64,000 bases of DNA from Arachis hypogaea (taxonomy: Eukaryota; Streptophyta; Magnoliopsida; Fabales; Fabaceae), in contig NC_092038.1 in the NCBI RefSeq assembly GCF_003086295.3, forward strand, positions 125,515,518 through 125,579,517, in the 5' to 3' direction. The notes under the pieces are model-generated. The model searched no databases and was not told the origin of the DNA. It worked only from the letters and a program-made list of their open reading frames with translations. This document shows positions 24,096 to 35,137 of this stretch, piece by piece. How positions within the stretch are numbered: the first letter of the stretch is position 1; every line of letters begins with the position of its first letter. The translations under genes and the position numbers were made by a program.

Positions 24096-26039
24096 TCAGT
24101 TATCTATATAGCAATTCTGGATTGATATAGCAGTAAAAAAGACCTCATTTGTTGATAGAGGAAGATAGGGTGGTAGAATAGGCATCCTTTGTGGAAGAAT
24201 GGGTAAAGGAGCATCAAAGTTAAGAACCTTCAACACTTGCCTTATAGAAGGCCTGCATTGGCAATCTGGATGAGCACACCAAAGACCAACAACAAGCATA
24301 CATTCCATTTGTTGAACATCAAATGCAACACATAGATTTGGATCTGCTGCTGCTGTGATGCTTCTCAACCCATACAGCTCCCAAACCCACTCTACCAATG
24401 AAACTTGAGTCACACGACCCTCCATCTCTATGTGATGAATAGCCTTTTTGCCGCATGCTATCTCCAACAAAACAACCCCAAAACTGTATATATCAGATTC
24501 CTTCCCAACTTTTCCTGTTTTCATGTATTCTGGTGCTATGTAACCAAGTGTGCCAGCAGTCACTGTGGTCCTTGAACCTTTCTCATGATTCACAAGCCTG
24601 GCCAATCCAAAATCCCCAAGCTTAGCATTGAAATCTGAGTCCAACATTATGTTGCTTGATTTAATGTCCCTGTGAAGCACACACTGTTCCCACCCTTCTT
24701 GCAAATACAGCAATGCTGATGCCAATCCCAAAGCTATGCTGTACCTTACCTGCCAAGACAAGAAGCCTACTCCGTCGAAAAGACAAGAATCCAAGCTTCC
24801 ATTTGGCATGTATTCATATATCAGGATGAAGTCATTCTTCTTGTGACACCAACCAGTAAGTCTAACCAAATTCCTGTGTCTCAATTGGCTGATGATCTTC
24901 ACTTCAGCTGCATATTCCTTTATCCCTTGCCTTGAATCTGCTGATATCTTCTTTACAGCAGCATAAGAGTCTGTATCTTTGAAATATCCTTTATAAACAC
25001 CACCAAAGCCGCCTTTTCCGAGCTTCTTCGCCTCTTCAAAGTTATTTGTGGCAGACACCAATATGTTGTAACTGATCCTCTGAGGTCCAGTTTGGAATTC
25101 ATGATCCATAGGATCGAGTTCATGTTTTCTTCTTCCTCTCTTGCGTATGAAATCCAAGACCAGGACCAACACTAACAAACTCAAAAACCAAGCAGTGCCA
25201 ATTTCTAGTCCTTGCTTCAATTTCTCCCGTTTTCTGTTGTCATCACCGGCATTACTTGGTGTTGATAACTTTGCAATGAATGACCATGAAAGCAGTCTAA
25301 ATTGAACAGTATAATTCTGTGTTGAAGCTGAAATGCCAAGAGTAACAGGATCTTTTAAGTAATCAGTGAGATCCAAGTGGCTTGAAAGGTTTTTTGGTAC
25401 AGGGCCATTGAAGGATCCTCCGGTGAAGTAAACGTCGAGACGCCTGCTTCCGGCGCTGTATACGACACTGCAGTTGTAAACATTGGTTATGTCTGAGAAA
25501 TCTGCAGGCCATTTGCTGTACTTGGTGGAAATCATAGAATTGATATCTATTCCCACATGTGGCTCTGGGCCTATTGGGTCCCAAGGATCTGAGTTAGTGT
25601 CAAACTCCACAGCCACAAAAGAGTACTCATCTGGGTGAGGGTGACAAGGTTGCACAAGACCAAGCCCTCCACCGTTCATACCATGTTTCTTAATTGGCAG
25701 CATATGGCTTGCTATGAAGAATGCCAAACCTTCTCCATGGTAGGTCTTGTTTGAGATAACAACAAAGGTAAAATTGGTAGTGAAGTCATATCTTTGTTCT
25801 GAATTGTTTTTCATAAGATGCATAGGCTTGGTTGTGATTCTTCCTAATCCCTTGGCATTATCTGTTTTTCCTGTGAGTTGGATATGATCAAAAGACTGTG
25901 AGTAAGTTGCATCTCCATCTGGGTTTAGTTCAGGAGATTGAGCTGGGTTGAAGTTTTTGTTGAAATTAAAAGATCGTATCTGAGCATTTGCAACATGCAT
26001 TATTATTACTATTACAAGCAGCACAACAAAATTAACCAT
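24096..26039 (-). CDS. L-type lectin-domain receptor-like kinase (copy 2)
   Basis: Intact, intronless, 647 aa, from the ATG at 26037-26039. Signal peptide 1-19, lectin domain about 22-255, transmembrane helix about 279-297, kinase about 336-610 with GKGGFG, Lys363, HRD (456-458), DFG (476-478) and APE (502-504). The kinase domain differs from copy 1 at only about 20 of some 270 positions by my count, whereas the lectin ectodomain is clearly more diverged. The metal/sugar loop reads EFDTNSDPWDP, with Asp151 where copies 1 and 3 and most legume lectins have Asn; this may alter or abolish carbohydrate binding. Expected to be a plasma-membrane receptor kinase; ligand unknown. Confidence 0.93.
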   Translation of the reverse strand: MVNFVVLLVIVIIMHVANAQIRSFNFNKNFNPAQSPELNPDGDATYSQSFDHIQLTGKTDNAKGLGRITTKPMHLMKNNSEQRYDFTTNFTFVVISNKTYHGEGLAFFIASHMLPIKKHGMNGGGLGLVQPCHPHPDEYSFVAVEFDTNSDPWDPIGPEPHVGIDINSMISTKYSKWPADFSDITNVYNCSVVYSAGSRRLDVYFTGGSFNGPVPKNLSSHLDLTDYLKDPVTLGISASTQNYTVQFRLLSWSFIAKLSTPSNAGDDNRKREKLKQGLEIGTAWFLSLLVLVLVLDFIRKRGRRKHELDPMDHEFQTGPQRISYNILVSATNNFEEAKKLGKGGFGGVYKGYFKDTDSYAAVKKISADSRQGIKEYAAEVKIISQLRHRNLVRLTGWCHKKNDFILIYEYMPNGSLDSCLFDGVGFLSWQVRYSIALGLASALLYLQEGWEQCVLHRDIKSSNIMLDSDFNAKLGDFGLARLVNHEKGSRTTVTAGTLGYIAPEYMKTGKVGKESDIYSFGVVLLEIACGKKAIHHIEMEGRVTQVSLVEWVWELYGLRSITAAADPNLCVAFDVQQMECMLVVGLWCAHPDCQCRPSIRQVLKVLNFDAPLPILPQRMPILPPYLPLSTNEVFFTAISIQNCYIDN

Positions 26040-26203
26040 TGTAAAGTTGTGTTAGGTAACTGAAACAGGATAAAATAAAAACAATATAAAAAATATAAGG
26101 ACTTATTGGAGATAGGGAAATAAGGACAGAGACAGTGAAACACTACTTCTGGTACATTTTTATTCTAAGACATTTTTGTTGGAGTCTATAGCACAGTTTC
26201 CTG

Positions 26204-26211
26204 TTTATATA
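26204..26211 (-). promoter_or_regulatory. Candidate TATA box for lectin kinase copy 2
   Basis: TATATAAA on the minus strand about 165 bp upstream of the ATG, next to the leader segment GGAGTCTATAGCACA (plus strand) shared with copy 1. Confidence 0.5.
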
Positions 26212-27235
26212 CACACACAGCAACTAATTTAACATTGCCATTACATTGTGATGAATGTACCTCTGCTGTAAAAAAGAAATACTGTCCAGCTTCTTTGTTC
26301 GGAGACATATATGTTATAAACTTATATTGACAAAAATCATATACAAGCTTAGATTTTCACGGTAGCGGAAATATACTAATATAGATAAGAAAACATTAGC
26401 TTAGATTTCTACAGCAACTGAACTACCCTTAGTTTTTAAATTTCATTCGTAACAAATATATATAATTTTATTTGTAACCAATAGTTAGTCAGTACCTTAT
26501 TTGTATACTATTAAGATTTTATAATCTAGTATTTAAAAGTGAAATTTAGTATTTAAGATAGAATGTTAGTAAGTGTTGGCAAAAAATAATAAATTTTATC
26601 AGTCATGTAGTATTACTAAGTGAATTATTAAACTTATTAATAATACAGAATGAAAAAGACAAATTATTTTTTAAAAATAATTATAAACAACATACGTTTT
26701 AGCTTTTTATTAAAGTTAAGGAAACCAATTTGTAATTTTTCCCATGATATAAAATTGAAAGTGTTACAACATTTAAAAAAAAAAAAAAAAATTATGCCGC
26801 ATCTCTCTTGACCAAAATAATGAACTCTAACCGAATCAGTAATCAAAGTGCTGAATAGTGAATACTGATAGGGTAGCAGAAGCATCAAAACTATTTAGCA
26901 TGCAGATTGCTTAGCGTTTGTGAGAGTTGAATTTGAATGTTCCTCTTCTGTTAAAAATGGGCAATATCCATCACAAACGGCAATATTCGGATCCTTGTCC
27001 TGTTATGACAAACTTGGCTAGCAACAATGTGCAAAAGCATTGTTCATTTGTCATTTTAGGAATAAAGAAATCAATAAACGCTTTGTGAGATACATACATT
27101 TATTTGAATGAGCTGACTTTTTTAACTGTATTTTCTTGTTACTTAGTACCACCAGAGATACTGTGCAGTCTCTAGATAAAGACAAATTTGTGTTAAGACT
27201 TTTGATCATACAAAAGATGCTAGTTAAACAACTCA
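26212..27235. other. Spacer between lectin kinase copies 2 and 3
   Basis: AT-rich, with a poly-A run at about 26777-26791. No supported gene; small frames here have no motif. Confidence 0.5.
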
Positions 27236-29245
27236 CTAGTCACCCATGCAATATTCCGTTGTCTCAATTGCAAAGTGAGGTGAAATTGAACGAAAGATTG
27301 CTCTTATATCTGGAGGAAGATATGTTGGCACTGGCATCTTTTCTGGGAGAATTGGTAAAGGAGCTTCAAATTGAAGAACTTGGATGACTTGCCGTATGCA
27401 TGGCCTGAATTTGTAATCTGGATGAACACACCAAAGTCCAACACCAAGCACGCGCTCCATTTGATTCTCATCAAATTCTCCACATAGCTTTGGGTCCACT
27501 GCTTCAAGCAACTTTCCCGTTCCATATAGCTCCCAAACCCACTCAACAACAGTTATTATGTCCTCCTTGTTAGAATCTAGCCCAATAATTGGTTTCTTTC
27601 CACTTGCAATCTCCAATAGCACAACTCCAAAGCTGTATATATCAGCTTCTTTGGTAGCCTTTCCTGAAGTAGCATATTCTGGTGCAATGTAGCCTCTTGT
27701 TCCCGCGATTAGCGTGGTTCGTGAACCTTTCTCATGATCCACTAGCCTCGCCAGACCGAAATCACCAAGCTTTGCATTGAAGCATGAATCCAACATTATG
27801 TTGCTTGGTTTGATGTCCCTGTGAATCACACATTGTTCCCATTCTTCTTGTAGGTAAAGCAATGCTGAAGCCAGGCTCAGAGCTATGTTGTACCTTGTTG
27901 GCCAAGTCAAGAGGCTTTTTCCGCCATATAAATGTGAATCTAAGCTTCCATTTGGCATGAACTCATATATGAGGAGTAGATCATTCTTCCTGTGGCACCA
28001 ACCTATGAGTTGTACTAGATTTCTGTGTCTCAGCTGGCTAATGATCTTCACTTCAGTTGCATATTCCTTTATCCCTTGGCTAGACTCTCTTGAAATCTTC
28101 TTGATGGCAACATTGGTGTTTGAGTTCTTCAGATAACCTTTGTACACGCTGCCAAAACCACCTTGACCAAGCTTATTCGGATCTGAAAATTTGTTAGTTG
28201 CACTTCGAAGTTCATTGTAGCCAAACCTCTTTGGTCCAGAGCCCTTTTGGAATTCATCATCCATGGTCAGATCAAAAGTTAAGTCCTCTTTTTTCCCTCT
28301 ACTTTTCTTCCACAATATTAAAGCACAAACTAACAAACTAAGAATCAAGGCTGCACCAATTCCAATCCCCACCAACAGTCTTAACTTGTTCCCCTTTTCA
28401 GAATCAGGACTAGGAGTTGGTGATGCTGCCGGTGCTGTCATCGGATTTCTGACATTCTCAAGAATATCCAAACTTGAACTGAATGACCAAGACTTGAGAG
28501 TATTCACCTCAAACAACCTCCCTGTTGCAGCAGAGAAGCCAACAATAACGCGCTCCGGCAAGTGGTCTCTCAGATCAACCTTGTATGAGACATAATCCTC
28601 TGATGAAGAATTATCAGTGTACTGAGTGAATGAAACGCTTAAATTAAGAGTGGTTGAATTGTACTTAATGCTACAATTATATACTCTCCATTTCATAATA
28701 TCCACCAACCATGTCTTACTTATATTAGATTTCATGGAGTTGAAATTCAAGCCTACATGATTACCTTGAGGGTCCCATGGATTGTGGAAGGTGTCAAACT
28801 CCACGGCGACGAATGAATGCTGAGTTGAATTCAGTACTCTGTTGCCATCTACAAGGCCAAGGCCACCACCTTGTCTAACATGATGCAGAAGTGGGAGATT
28901 TGGATCAGCCAAGAAGAAAGCCATTCCATCTCCATAACTAGACTCTTCTGAGTAAATAACAAAGGAAAATGTGGTAATGAAGTCAGTGAGCTGACCAGAA
29001 TTCTTGTCCCAAATCTGAATCAGTGATTTGCTGGTGACACGGCCAACGCTGTAGTTGTTGTTTTGGTCCATGCTGTTCAAGGTGATTTGGATAGCTTCTC
29101 TTACAACAGCAGCATCTTCTTCTACATTAACATTACCATCCTTAAAGCTTGTGAAGTTAAATGAAAGTGGATTCGCAAAAGGGGCCATTTGGAGAAAGAA
29201 AATTATCAACAGGAGAGATGGTACATGAATATGCCATGAAGCCAT
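27236..29245 (-). CDS. L-type lectin-domain receptor-like kinase (copy 3)
   Basis: Intact, intronless, 669 aa, from the ATG at 29243-29245. Signal peptide about 1-25, lectin domain about 26-258 with GDGMAFFLA and EFDTFHNPWDP (metal/sugar Asn155 retained), a Pro/Ser-rich stalk (about 268-282), transmembrane helix about 289-312, and kinase about 355-625 with GQGGFG, Lys382, HRD (475-477), DFG (495-497) and APE (521-523). It is an RD kinase and the most diverged of the three, with HRDIKPSN rather than HRDIKSSN and a longer stalk. It probably represents an older duplicate of the same LecRK clade. The role as an extracellular-signal receptor is a family inference. Confidence 0.93.
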   Translation of the reverse strand: MASWHIHVPSLLLIIFFLQMAPFANPLSFNFTSFKDGNVNVEEDAAVVREAIQITLNSMDQNNNYSVGRVTSKSLIQIWDKNSGQLTDFITTFSFVIYSEESSYGDGMAFFLADPNLPLLHHVRQGGGLGLVDGNRVLNSTQHSFVAVEFDTFHNPWDPQGNHVGLNFNSMKSNISKTWLVDIMKWRVYNCSIKYNSTTLNLSVSFTQYTDNSSSEDYVSYKVDLRDHLPERVIVGFSAATGRLFEVNTLKSWSFSSSLDILENVRNPMTAPAASPTPSPDSEKGNKLRLLVGIGIGAALILSLLVCALILWKKSRGKKEDLTFDLTMDDEFQKGSGPKRFGYNELRSATNKFSDPNKLGQGGFGSVYKGYLKNSNTNVAIKKISRESSQGIKEYATEVKIISQLRHRNLVQLIGWCHRKNDLLLIYEFMPNGSLDSHLYGGKSLLTWPTRYNIALSLASALLYLQEEWEQCVIHRDIKPSNIMLDSCFNAKLGDFGLARLVDHEKGSRTTLIAGTRGYIAPEYATSGKATKEADIYSFGVVLLEIASGKKPIIGLDSNKEDIITVVEWVWELYGTGKLLEAVDPKLCGEFDENQMERVLGVGLWCVHPDYKFRPCIRQVIQVLQFEAPLPILPEKMPVPTYLPPDIRAIFRSISPHFAIETTEYCMGD

Positions 29246-29274
29246 CTTAAAGTGAGAAATATCAGTTCAATTTT

Positions 29275-29282
29275 CCTTATAT
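29275..29282 (-). promoter_or_regulatory. Candidate TATA element for lectin kinase copy 3
   Basis: ATATAAGG on the minus strand, about 30 bp upstream of the ATG. If used, it would leave an unusually short leader, so a further upstream promoter is possible. Confidence 0.3.
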
Positions 29283-30407
29283 GAAGGGGGAGGGACAAGC
29301 CAATCTTAAAGCTTGGAAGTGATGTCATTCCAAAATACTCATTATTGCATTGTATATCTTTGTTTTGGATTTTCTGTTTGTCAGGAACGGCCTTCACTAA
29401 CTAGTAACTACAACAATTTTGTTCTTTAAGATATGGATATTTCTTTTAACTGCAATTGCGACCGTTTCAATTTTTTTTTTTTTTTTTATCTTTTTCCTGC
29501 CATTTAAAACTATCATACCGGTGTACGTGTGAATACCTAACTTGCTGGAATTTACTCTCCAGCTCTTATTGAAAATAATATACAAAACTCAAGTTATAGC
29601 TCATGCCGGCAGCATCATTATGATTTCAATTTTCAACCAATCGTTACTTGGGGCATGAGTAATAAAGGATAAAAAGACAAAGCATGTTATCAAACGGTGT
29701 CGTGTAGTAGTGCGAAGCCACAGGAAATTAGGGTGACCCTTGTAATTAATTTCAAAGCTTAGAATTTAGAAAGATGGTGGTGGGGGCAATCATGGGCGTT
29801 TGATTCTCTATTAGACTTCCATCTTCTATTCCTTTATTTTGTATCCAAATCAAAATAAAATACATACAAAATGTTTAAAAACCAAAATGATCTTAATTGG
29901 TTATCATACCATGGACGAATTTAAAAGATGCATGATTGTTGCATTTTTGTTCTCTTGTTTTCACTGCCTTTCAATGCACACTCGAGTGCCGAATAGAAGG
30001 ATGATTGAGATCAAGACAGCTTTCAATTTGCAAATAAGGACAAGTTTCTGCTGTTTTTGCAGATGCTATTTATTTTTCTTTCGGAATCACATTTGTTTAG
30101 TAGCTTTTCACCATAGGTAGAGGTAGGTGGTCCATTTTTATGTCAAGGTAAAACCAGTTTAAAAAATCGACACAATGTTAATGGCAATAATATTCCGCCC
30201 CGTCATATGTTGCCAATTTCCAGCTTTCTAACCATTAACATTAGGCCACTATTTATTTAATATATACATCTTTAGTTGTGTCCGCAATAATATTACAGCC
30301 GCACAAACAGAGTTAAAAAACATAATCCATAATTTAAATAGAAACTATGCAAACTAAAAAGCAGGTCCTAATGGAAACTGAGAGGGTGATTTGTTTGAGT
30401 GATGAAA
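29283..30407. other. Spacer between lectin kinase copy 3 and the OPT gene
   Basis: About 1.1 kb of AT-rich sequence serving as the upstream region of copy 3 and the 3' flank of OPT. The 93-codon plus-strand frame at 29839 has no recognisable motif. Confidence 0.5.
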
Positions 30408-33400
30408 TTAAAAGACAGGGCAACCATCAACGACTATGCCCTTAGCAGTGGGACAAATTGCCAAGTCACAGTGCTCCCCACCAGTTCCCCACCAATCCAA
30501 TTTCCTATTCTCCATGTTGAGAGCAAAGTAAAGCAGCACAGTCATAAAGGCAACCCCGGCATCAAGCGCTGCTGATAGAACATAGTTGTACCTCTGCCAC
30601 CACTTCTTCCTGTAACGGAACACAAAGAAGTTGAACACCGTTCCAACCAAAACCCATGCATTGTAGTTGACTGGCGTGGCTGGTGGCATCATCCCCGTTG
30701 CCCCAAGGAGAACTGGGAGGTTGATCAAGGGAATCCATGACTGCTTGGGGAATGCCTTGTGCAATAACCAAACTATGACGGGGCCAATTGCACCTCCAAG
30801 GAAGAACCAATTCATTGCAAAGTATTCTGCTTTGGAACCGAATATCTTCTTAGGTCCAACTAGACCCCAAATAACTGATGCATCAAAGAAAACCTTGTCA
30901 CCGGGACATGTCCAGGGACTGTCTTTGGGAAGTAGATCCTTGTGACATATGTTCTCAACAGAAGTTAGCAACCACCATGCCACACCAATGTTGATGGTTC
31001 CAGCAAGAACTGTTCCAATGAACTATACAGAGTTTTCACAAGTCAGTGAAAAGAAAAGAAATAATGACAAAAGTAGTGTATGTATGCATACATACCTGAA
31101 CTAAGAACATTGATCTCGGAGGGATTTTCATGTAGTGGCCAAGCTTGAAATCACTAAGGAAGGAGACTGCTTGAGACATGCTTATGTAACCGTATGTTTT
31201 GAAGCACACATTTGCTATTGGTCTTCCGGGGTAAATGAGTCCAAAGATATACTCAGTAATGATATTCAACCCGGGTGTCTGGTTTGTGGTGGCAGTAATG
31301 ATGCTGATTGGGAGAGTAAAAGCAAAGGCTAAGGCACATGCAAACACAAGTCCCCACCAGGGCATCTGAACCTGTTCTTTCCCTAAGATGCATAGTAAGA
31401 GAGAAGCCACAAGCGTTACGAACAGCATCACATAAAACCACCAAGATGGTATGTCTTTGTATTTCTTCATCAGTTTCGTGTGGATATCTTCTTTGCCTTT
31501 GCTTGAAGCACGATACCGCTCCATAATCTCCCTTCCGTAGAAGCAAATGACATGGGTAATGGTGGCGGCAATGGTGGCAAATCCAAAACCGTAAGTAAGA
31601 GAAAAGAAGACGCTAAGATGAATTGGACCCATCTTGAGATACTTTTCAACATCCAATTCAAATTTGTTATTTACAATGGAGCGTATATCGTATTCTTGGC
31701 CCTGTGCTGTGAACAAGGAGGAGGAGAAAATGGGGAACTTATTTGCACCATACACGTTGAAGCCCCAATAAGCAATAGGGATGACGGCATAGACGATTAG
31801 TGCATAGCCCACAAAGACGTTGACAATGGCGAAGAATGGTGAAACGAGAGGGCTGAACAAGAAGGAGGCAACGGCGGACCAGTCGAGAGTGAGGGCTCCC
31901 AAACCCAAACCGTTCATGCCTGAGCCAATCTGTTGAGCGGTGACTGACTTGGAGAACACCCAGCAGAGCCATGAAATGCTTGTGAGGGTCTGAAACAAGT
32001 ATCCAGGGAGCACGGCCCATGAGAAGCTGCAGAGTAGGGCAATGAAGAAGAACTTTGCCCTTGAAATTCTGCGCCCATCTTCTTTCTCATGCAGAGCTCT
32101 GCGTTAGTTTAATCATGTGTCACTGACAATGTGTCAGTAACCACATCACAATATAAAAAGAGCAATGCTAGGGAGCCAGCAATTTTTGTGATTGTTAGCC
32201 ATCAATTAGCTATCAATGATGATTTGATGGTGTAAGATTGATGTGAAATTTCATCCAATGGCTCACCTTCCTCTGCTGATTATGGCCAAAATTCAATAAA
32301 ACTGCTGGTCCCCTAGACTTTTCCATATAAAAATTCTTTTTATAATGTTAAGTGTATAGAAATTAAATTTATCTATAAAATAACCAAAAAAATAGAAGAA
32401 ATGATATACTAACTCATAGTTTGTGTACTTTTTTATGTACACACTAATTCATATAAAAAATGTGTACTTTTATGAATTAGTAGATGACTATCCAAATATA
32501 TTATCCTAAAATATAATTTTTTTTCCAAACAAATGTAGCAGATGTTTATATATATGTGACTATTATTATTATCTATAAAAGAAAATTTATAATTGAAAAG
32601 TATTTCACACATAAATTTTTTGTAACCAAATTTAACTAAATTGAATAATAAAATTTGGTAAGTGAGTGAGTGAGAGTAAAAAAAATTATTTTTGTTAATA
32701 GTAGACCAAATTAATTAGACTTAGTTGACAAAAAAATGTTTATTGTAGCATTATTTTTATAATTTTAATTTCATATTATTTTAAAATATATCATGTTAAT
32801 CTTTAAAACTTATATTTGTTATTATTTTATTCTTTTCTTGATTATATATATAGGAATCACTTAAATAAATTCTAAAAAAATTATTGGAAGTTCTAGCTTA
32901 TTCGCCTAATTATCCTCTTACTTTTAAAATTTCTACTCATATCCATTCTCGCAATAAATACCAAAGATAATTATATTTGATGAATTTATTTTTTTTATAA
33001 TACAGGAACAGATATTTTTATTTCAATTAATTTAATTAATTTATTTATATTTTATAATATTATGAGTTGAGACCAATTTTATTTCATCAAAAACCAATTT
33101 TATTTGAATAAATTCAAATTTCAGTGTTAATGAAAATGTACCAGTACCAGTGAAGAGTAGAGGAGTTTAGGGTTTTGAAAGTGGATTGGAAAGAAAGTAT
33201 AATCCATTAATGCTAGCTAAGAGAAATTGTGAATGAAAGAGATAGGTACCGGAAAAGAGAAACTTGGACAAGGTTGCCGGGCCACCACATATGGGCTGGC
33301 TCCACCACGTACTTCCTCAGCAACCCTGCCCACCCGTATCCTAACACCTGAGTAGTGATGATCAGCAGCCATGCAACCACGAACGAGATCGACCTTCCGT

Positions 33401-33866
33401 AGAACGCCTTGATGATGTTCACGATCCCCACCGCGTACGGCGACCCCGACCCGAAGGCGGTGCCGGCGTTCGCAAATATGGTAATCAGCACGTGCTCCTT
33501 CATGTTGAAAGGTCCCGGATTCAAGGAGAATTTCTTTGACCCTATCCCGAACTTCGTGGTGGGGAGGACTCTGGCCATGAATCGCCCTATCGGCAGTGTG
33601 GCCACCTGCACCGTGATCTGCGTAATGACGAGGGGCTCCGCCCTGTAGGCGAAAAACTGGTTCAGGAAGGAGAGGAGGCAGCAAGAGATAAGCCCCAGGA
33701 ACCACATGCGGAAGGTCCAAACGGGTTGGGTTGGGTCGTCCGTGTTGGCCACAGTGAGTCTCACTTCCTCAATCGGAGAAACTTCTTCTTCATCTTGTTT
33801 CAGTTCCTTGTCTGATTTCGACATCTCTGGGTCTGTTTTGACGTTCTTCATGGTCTCTGAAGCCAT
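30408..33866 (-). CDS. Oligopeptide transporter (OPT family), three exons
   Basis: Exons on the minus strand: 33866-33250, 32098-31096 and 31022-30408, with GT/AG borders (donor GTACCT and acceptor ACGCAG; donor GTATGT and acceptor TATAG). They total 2235 nt with no frame break, giving 744 aa, the usual size for plant OPT1-9 carriers. The N-terminus has [10 protein letters not shown], then [20 protein letters not shown] in exon 1, [22 protein letters not shown] and [18 protein letters not shown] in exon 2, and [15 protein letters not shown] and [14 protein letters not shown] in exon 3, all diagnostic of the family. It is a polytopic membrane carrier, by family a proton-coupled importer of small peptides or metal-chelate-like substrates. 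The ATG at 33866 is preferred; the longer frame opens on GTG. Intron 1 is 1151 bp and carries a MITE. Confidence 0.93.
32168..32316. mobile_element. MITE-like element in OPT intron 1
   Basis: Terminal inverted repeats CTAGGGAGCCAGCAATTTT (32168-32186) and, reversed, CTAGGGGACCAGCAGTTTT (32316-32298) enclose about 110 bp of non-coding sequence. It lies 70 bp upstream of exon 2 in the direction of transcription, close to the splice acceptor. The TSD was not resolved and the superfamily is not assigned. Confidence 0.65.
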
Positions 33867-34448
33867 AATGTGCGTCACACCTTCTGATTTGAGCTGCACT
33901 GAAGGAGTGTATAAGATGTATACTCATTCAGTGACATATATACGAGAGATAGTCCAACAAAGTCAACATTGGGTCGCATTACAGCCCACTAATAAGAATT
34001 ATATCTAATTAATTTAAATTTTAAATTATTGTTTACGTTAGTTTGAAAAAAAAACGTTCTGTATACTTTTTCTTATTAAAAATTTATTTGACTTTGATCT
34101 CGTTGAGATAAAAACAGATCAGATCAAATTTTTACGATTTTTTTATCAATAAAAGAAAAGATAACTATCGACTTAAACATTTTACTAATTTGGATCATCA
34201 TTATCAATATATATCATTTGTTACGTATATATAAATAATTACTTATATATTTAAATATAAAATATATATTAAAACAAATTAAATAATACATATTTATGAT
34301 TAAATAATAATTAATTTTTTTGTATTATATAATATTTTAATATAATTAATATTATTCTCGCAACAAACATGTTTGGATTAAACTATTTCTAAAACCAATT
34401 AATAAAAGAAAGTTAGTTTTTTTAAATAGTATAAAAAATAAAAGATAT
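33867..34448. other. OPT upstream region
   Basis: AT-rich sequence 5' of OPT on the minus strand, running up to the gypsy LTR. No clear TATA box was assigned. Confidence 0.4.
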
Positions 34449-34905
34449 TGTTTCGACCCGACCCAACTGGTATTATGCTTCGAATTGGGCGACCGATCCA
34501 ACGGGTACGTCTAACCCGAACTAGCAAGCCAACCTGACACCTCCACCACTTCAGCTAAGCGCCTGACAACTGGGAGAAAGGAAACTTTTTGAAAGGCGGG
34601 TCTGTTACTTTGGGACCCGCCCTAGGTACCGGGTATATAGGGGGAGGGCCCTATCCTTCCTCGAGGTACGTCACTATTCCTCACTTTACTGCTATTGGCA
34701 CCGATTCTAACTTGAGTGTCGGAGTCCTTTTTGCAGGTGGCTCCCCTTTTTCTAATACCACATATTGGGAGGTTGCGCGGACCTAGCCTTCCACTTCCCA
34801 GCACAAACCCGGGAGATCCATCCACTCTTCAACCAGGGCCGGACTCCCCCCATTTCTCTTACCGCCTCGATTAACCGACCCGTTCGTTACCTGGCTAAAC
34901 GAACA
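34449..34905 (+). mobile_element. Ty3/gypsy 5' LTR
   Basis: Begins TGTTTCGACCCGACCC and ends CTAAACGAACA, with TGTT/AACA inverted termini, 457 bp. It is notably GC-rich against its AT-rich flanks and includes a TATATAGGGGG promoter-like word at about 34634. A primer-binding-type motif and a gag frame follow immediately. No 3' LTR is seen in the window. Confidence 0.75.
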
Positions 34906-34924
34906 TTGCCGCCGTCTGTGGGGA
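34906..34924 (+). other. Retrotransposon primer-binding site region
   Basis: TTGCCGCCGTCTGTGGGGA directly after the LTR matches, with one change, the TTGGCGCCGTCTGTGGGGA block that follows the 5' LTR in many plant Tat-type gypsy elements. Confidence 0.65.
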
Positions 34925-35137
34925 CATGCCTGAATGGATTTCTTGTGGGTCCTGTGGAAGGAGGGGATGGAGGCGAGCCACGTGGGGTGGAATTAGTTCA
35001 CCGAACCAGTAGGGTAGCCTCCTTGGCTTTCTCTCGCGAACACACGCAATCTCCACCCCCCTCGGCGAGGTGAGCCTCCCTCCAGTTCCTAGGAAAGGCG
35101 TCCCTTCGGAGGGACGGGGAGCGACAACGCTAGGATA

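Noticed and set aside
29839..30120. 93-codon plus-strand frame between lectin kinase copy 3 and OPT
   Set aside because: No domain or composition signal; it lies in a promoter/3' flank region.
31036..32013. Reading the OPT coding blocks as separate genes
   Set aside because: Exact GT/AG borders join them in frame into one 744-aa protein.
33867..33899. Longer OPT N-terminus starting at 33899
   Set aside because: The frame opens on GTG; the first ATG in good context is at 33866 and gives a normal OPT length.
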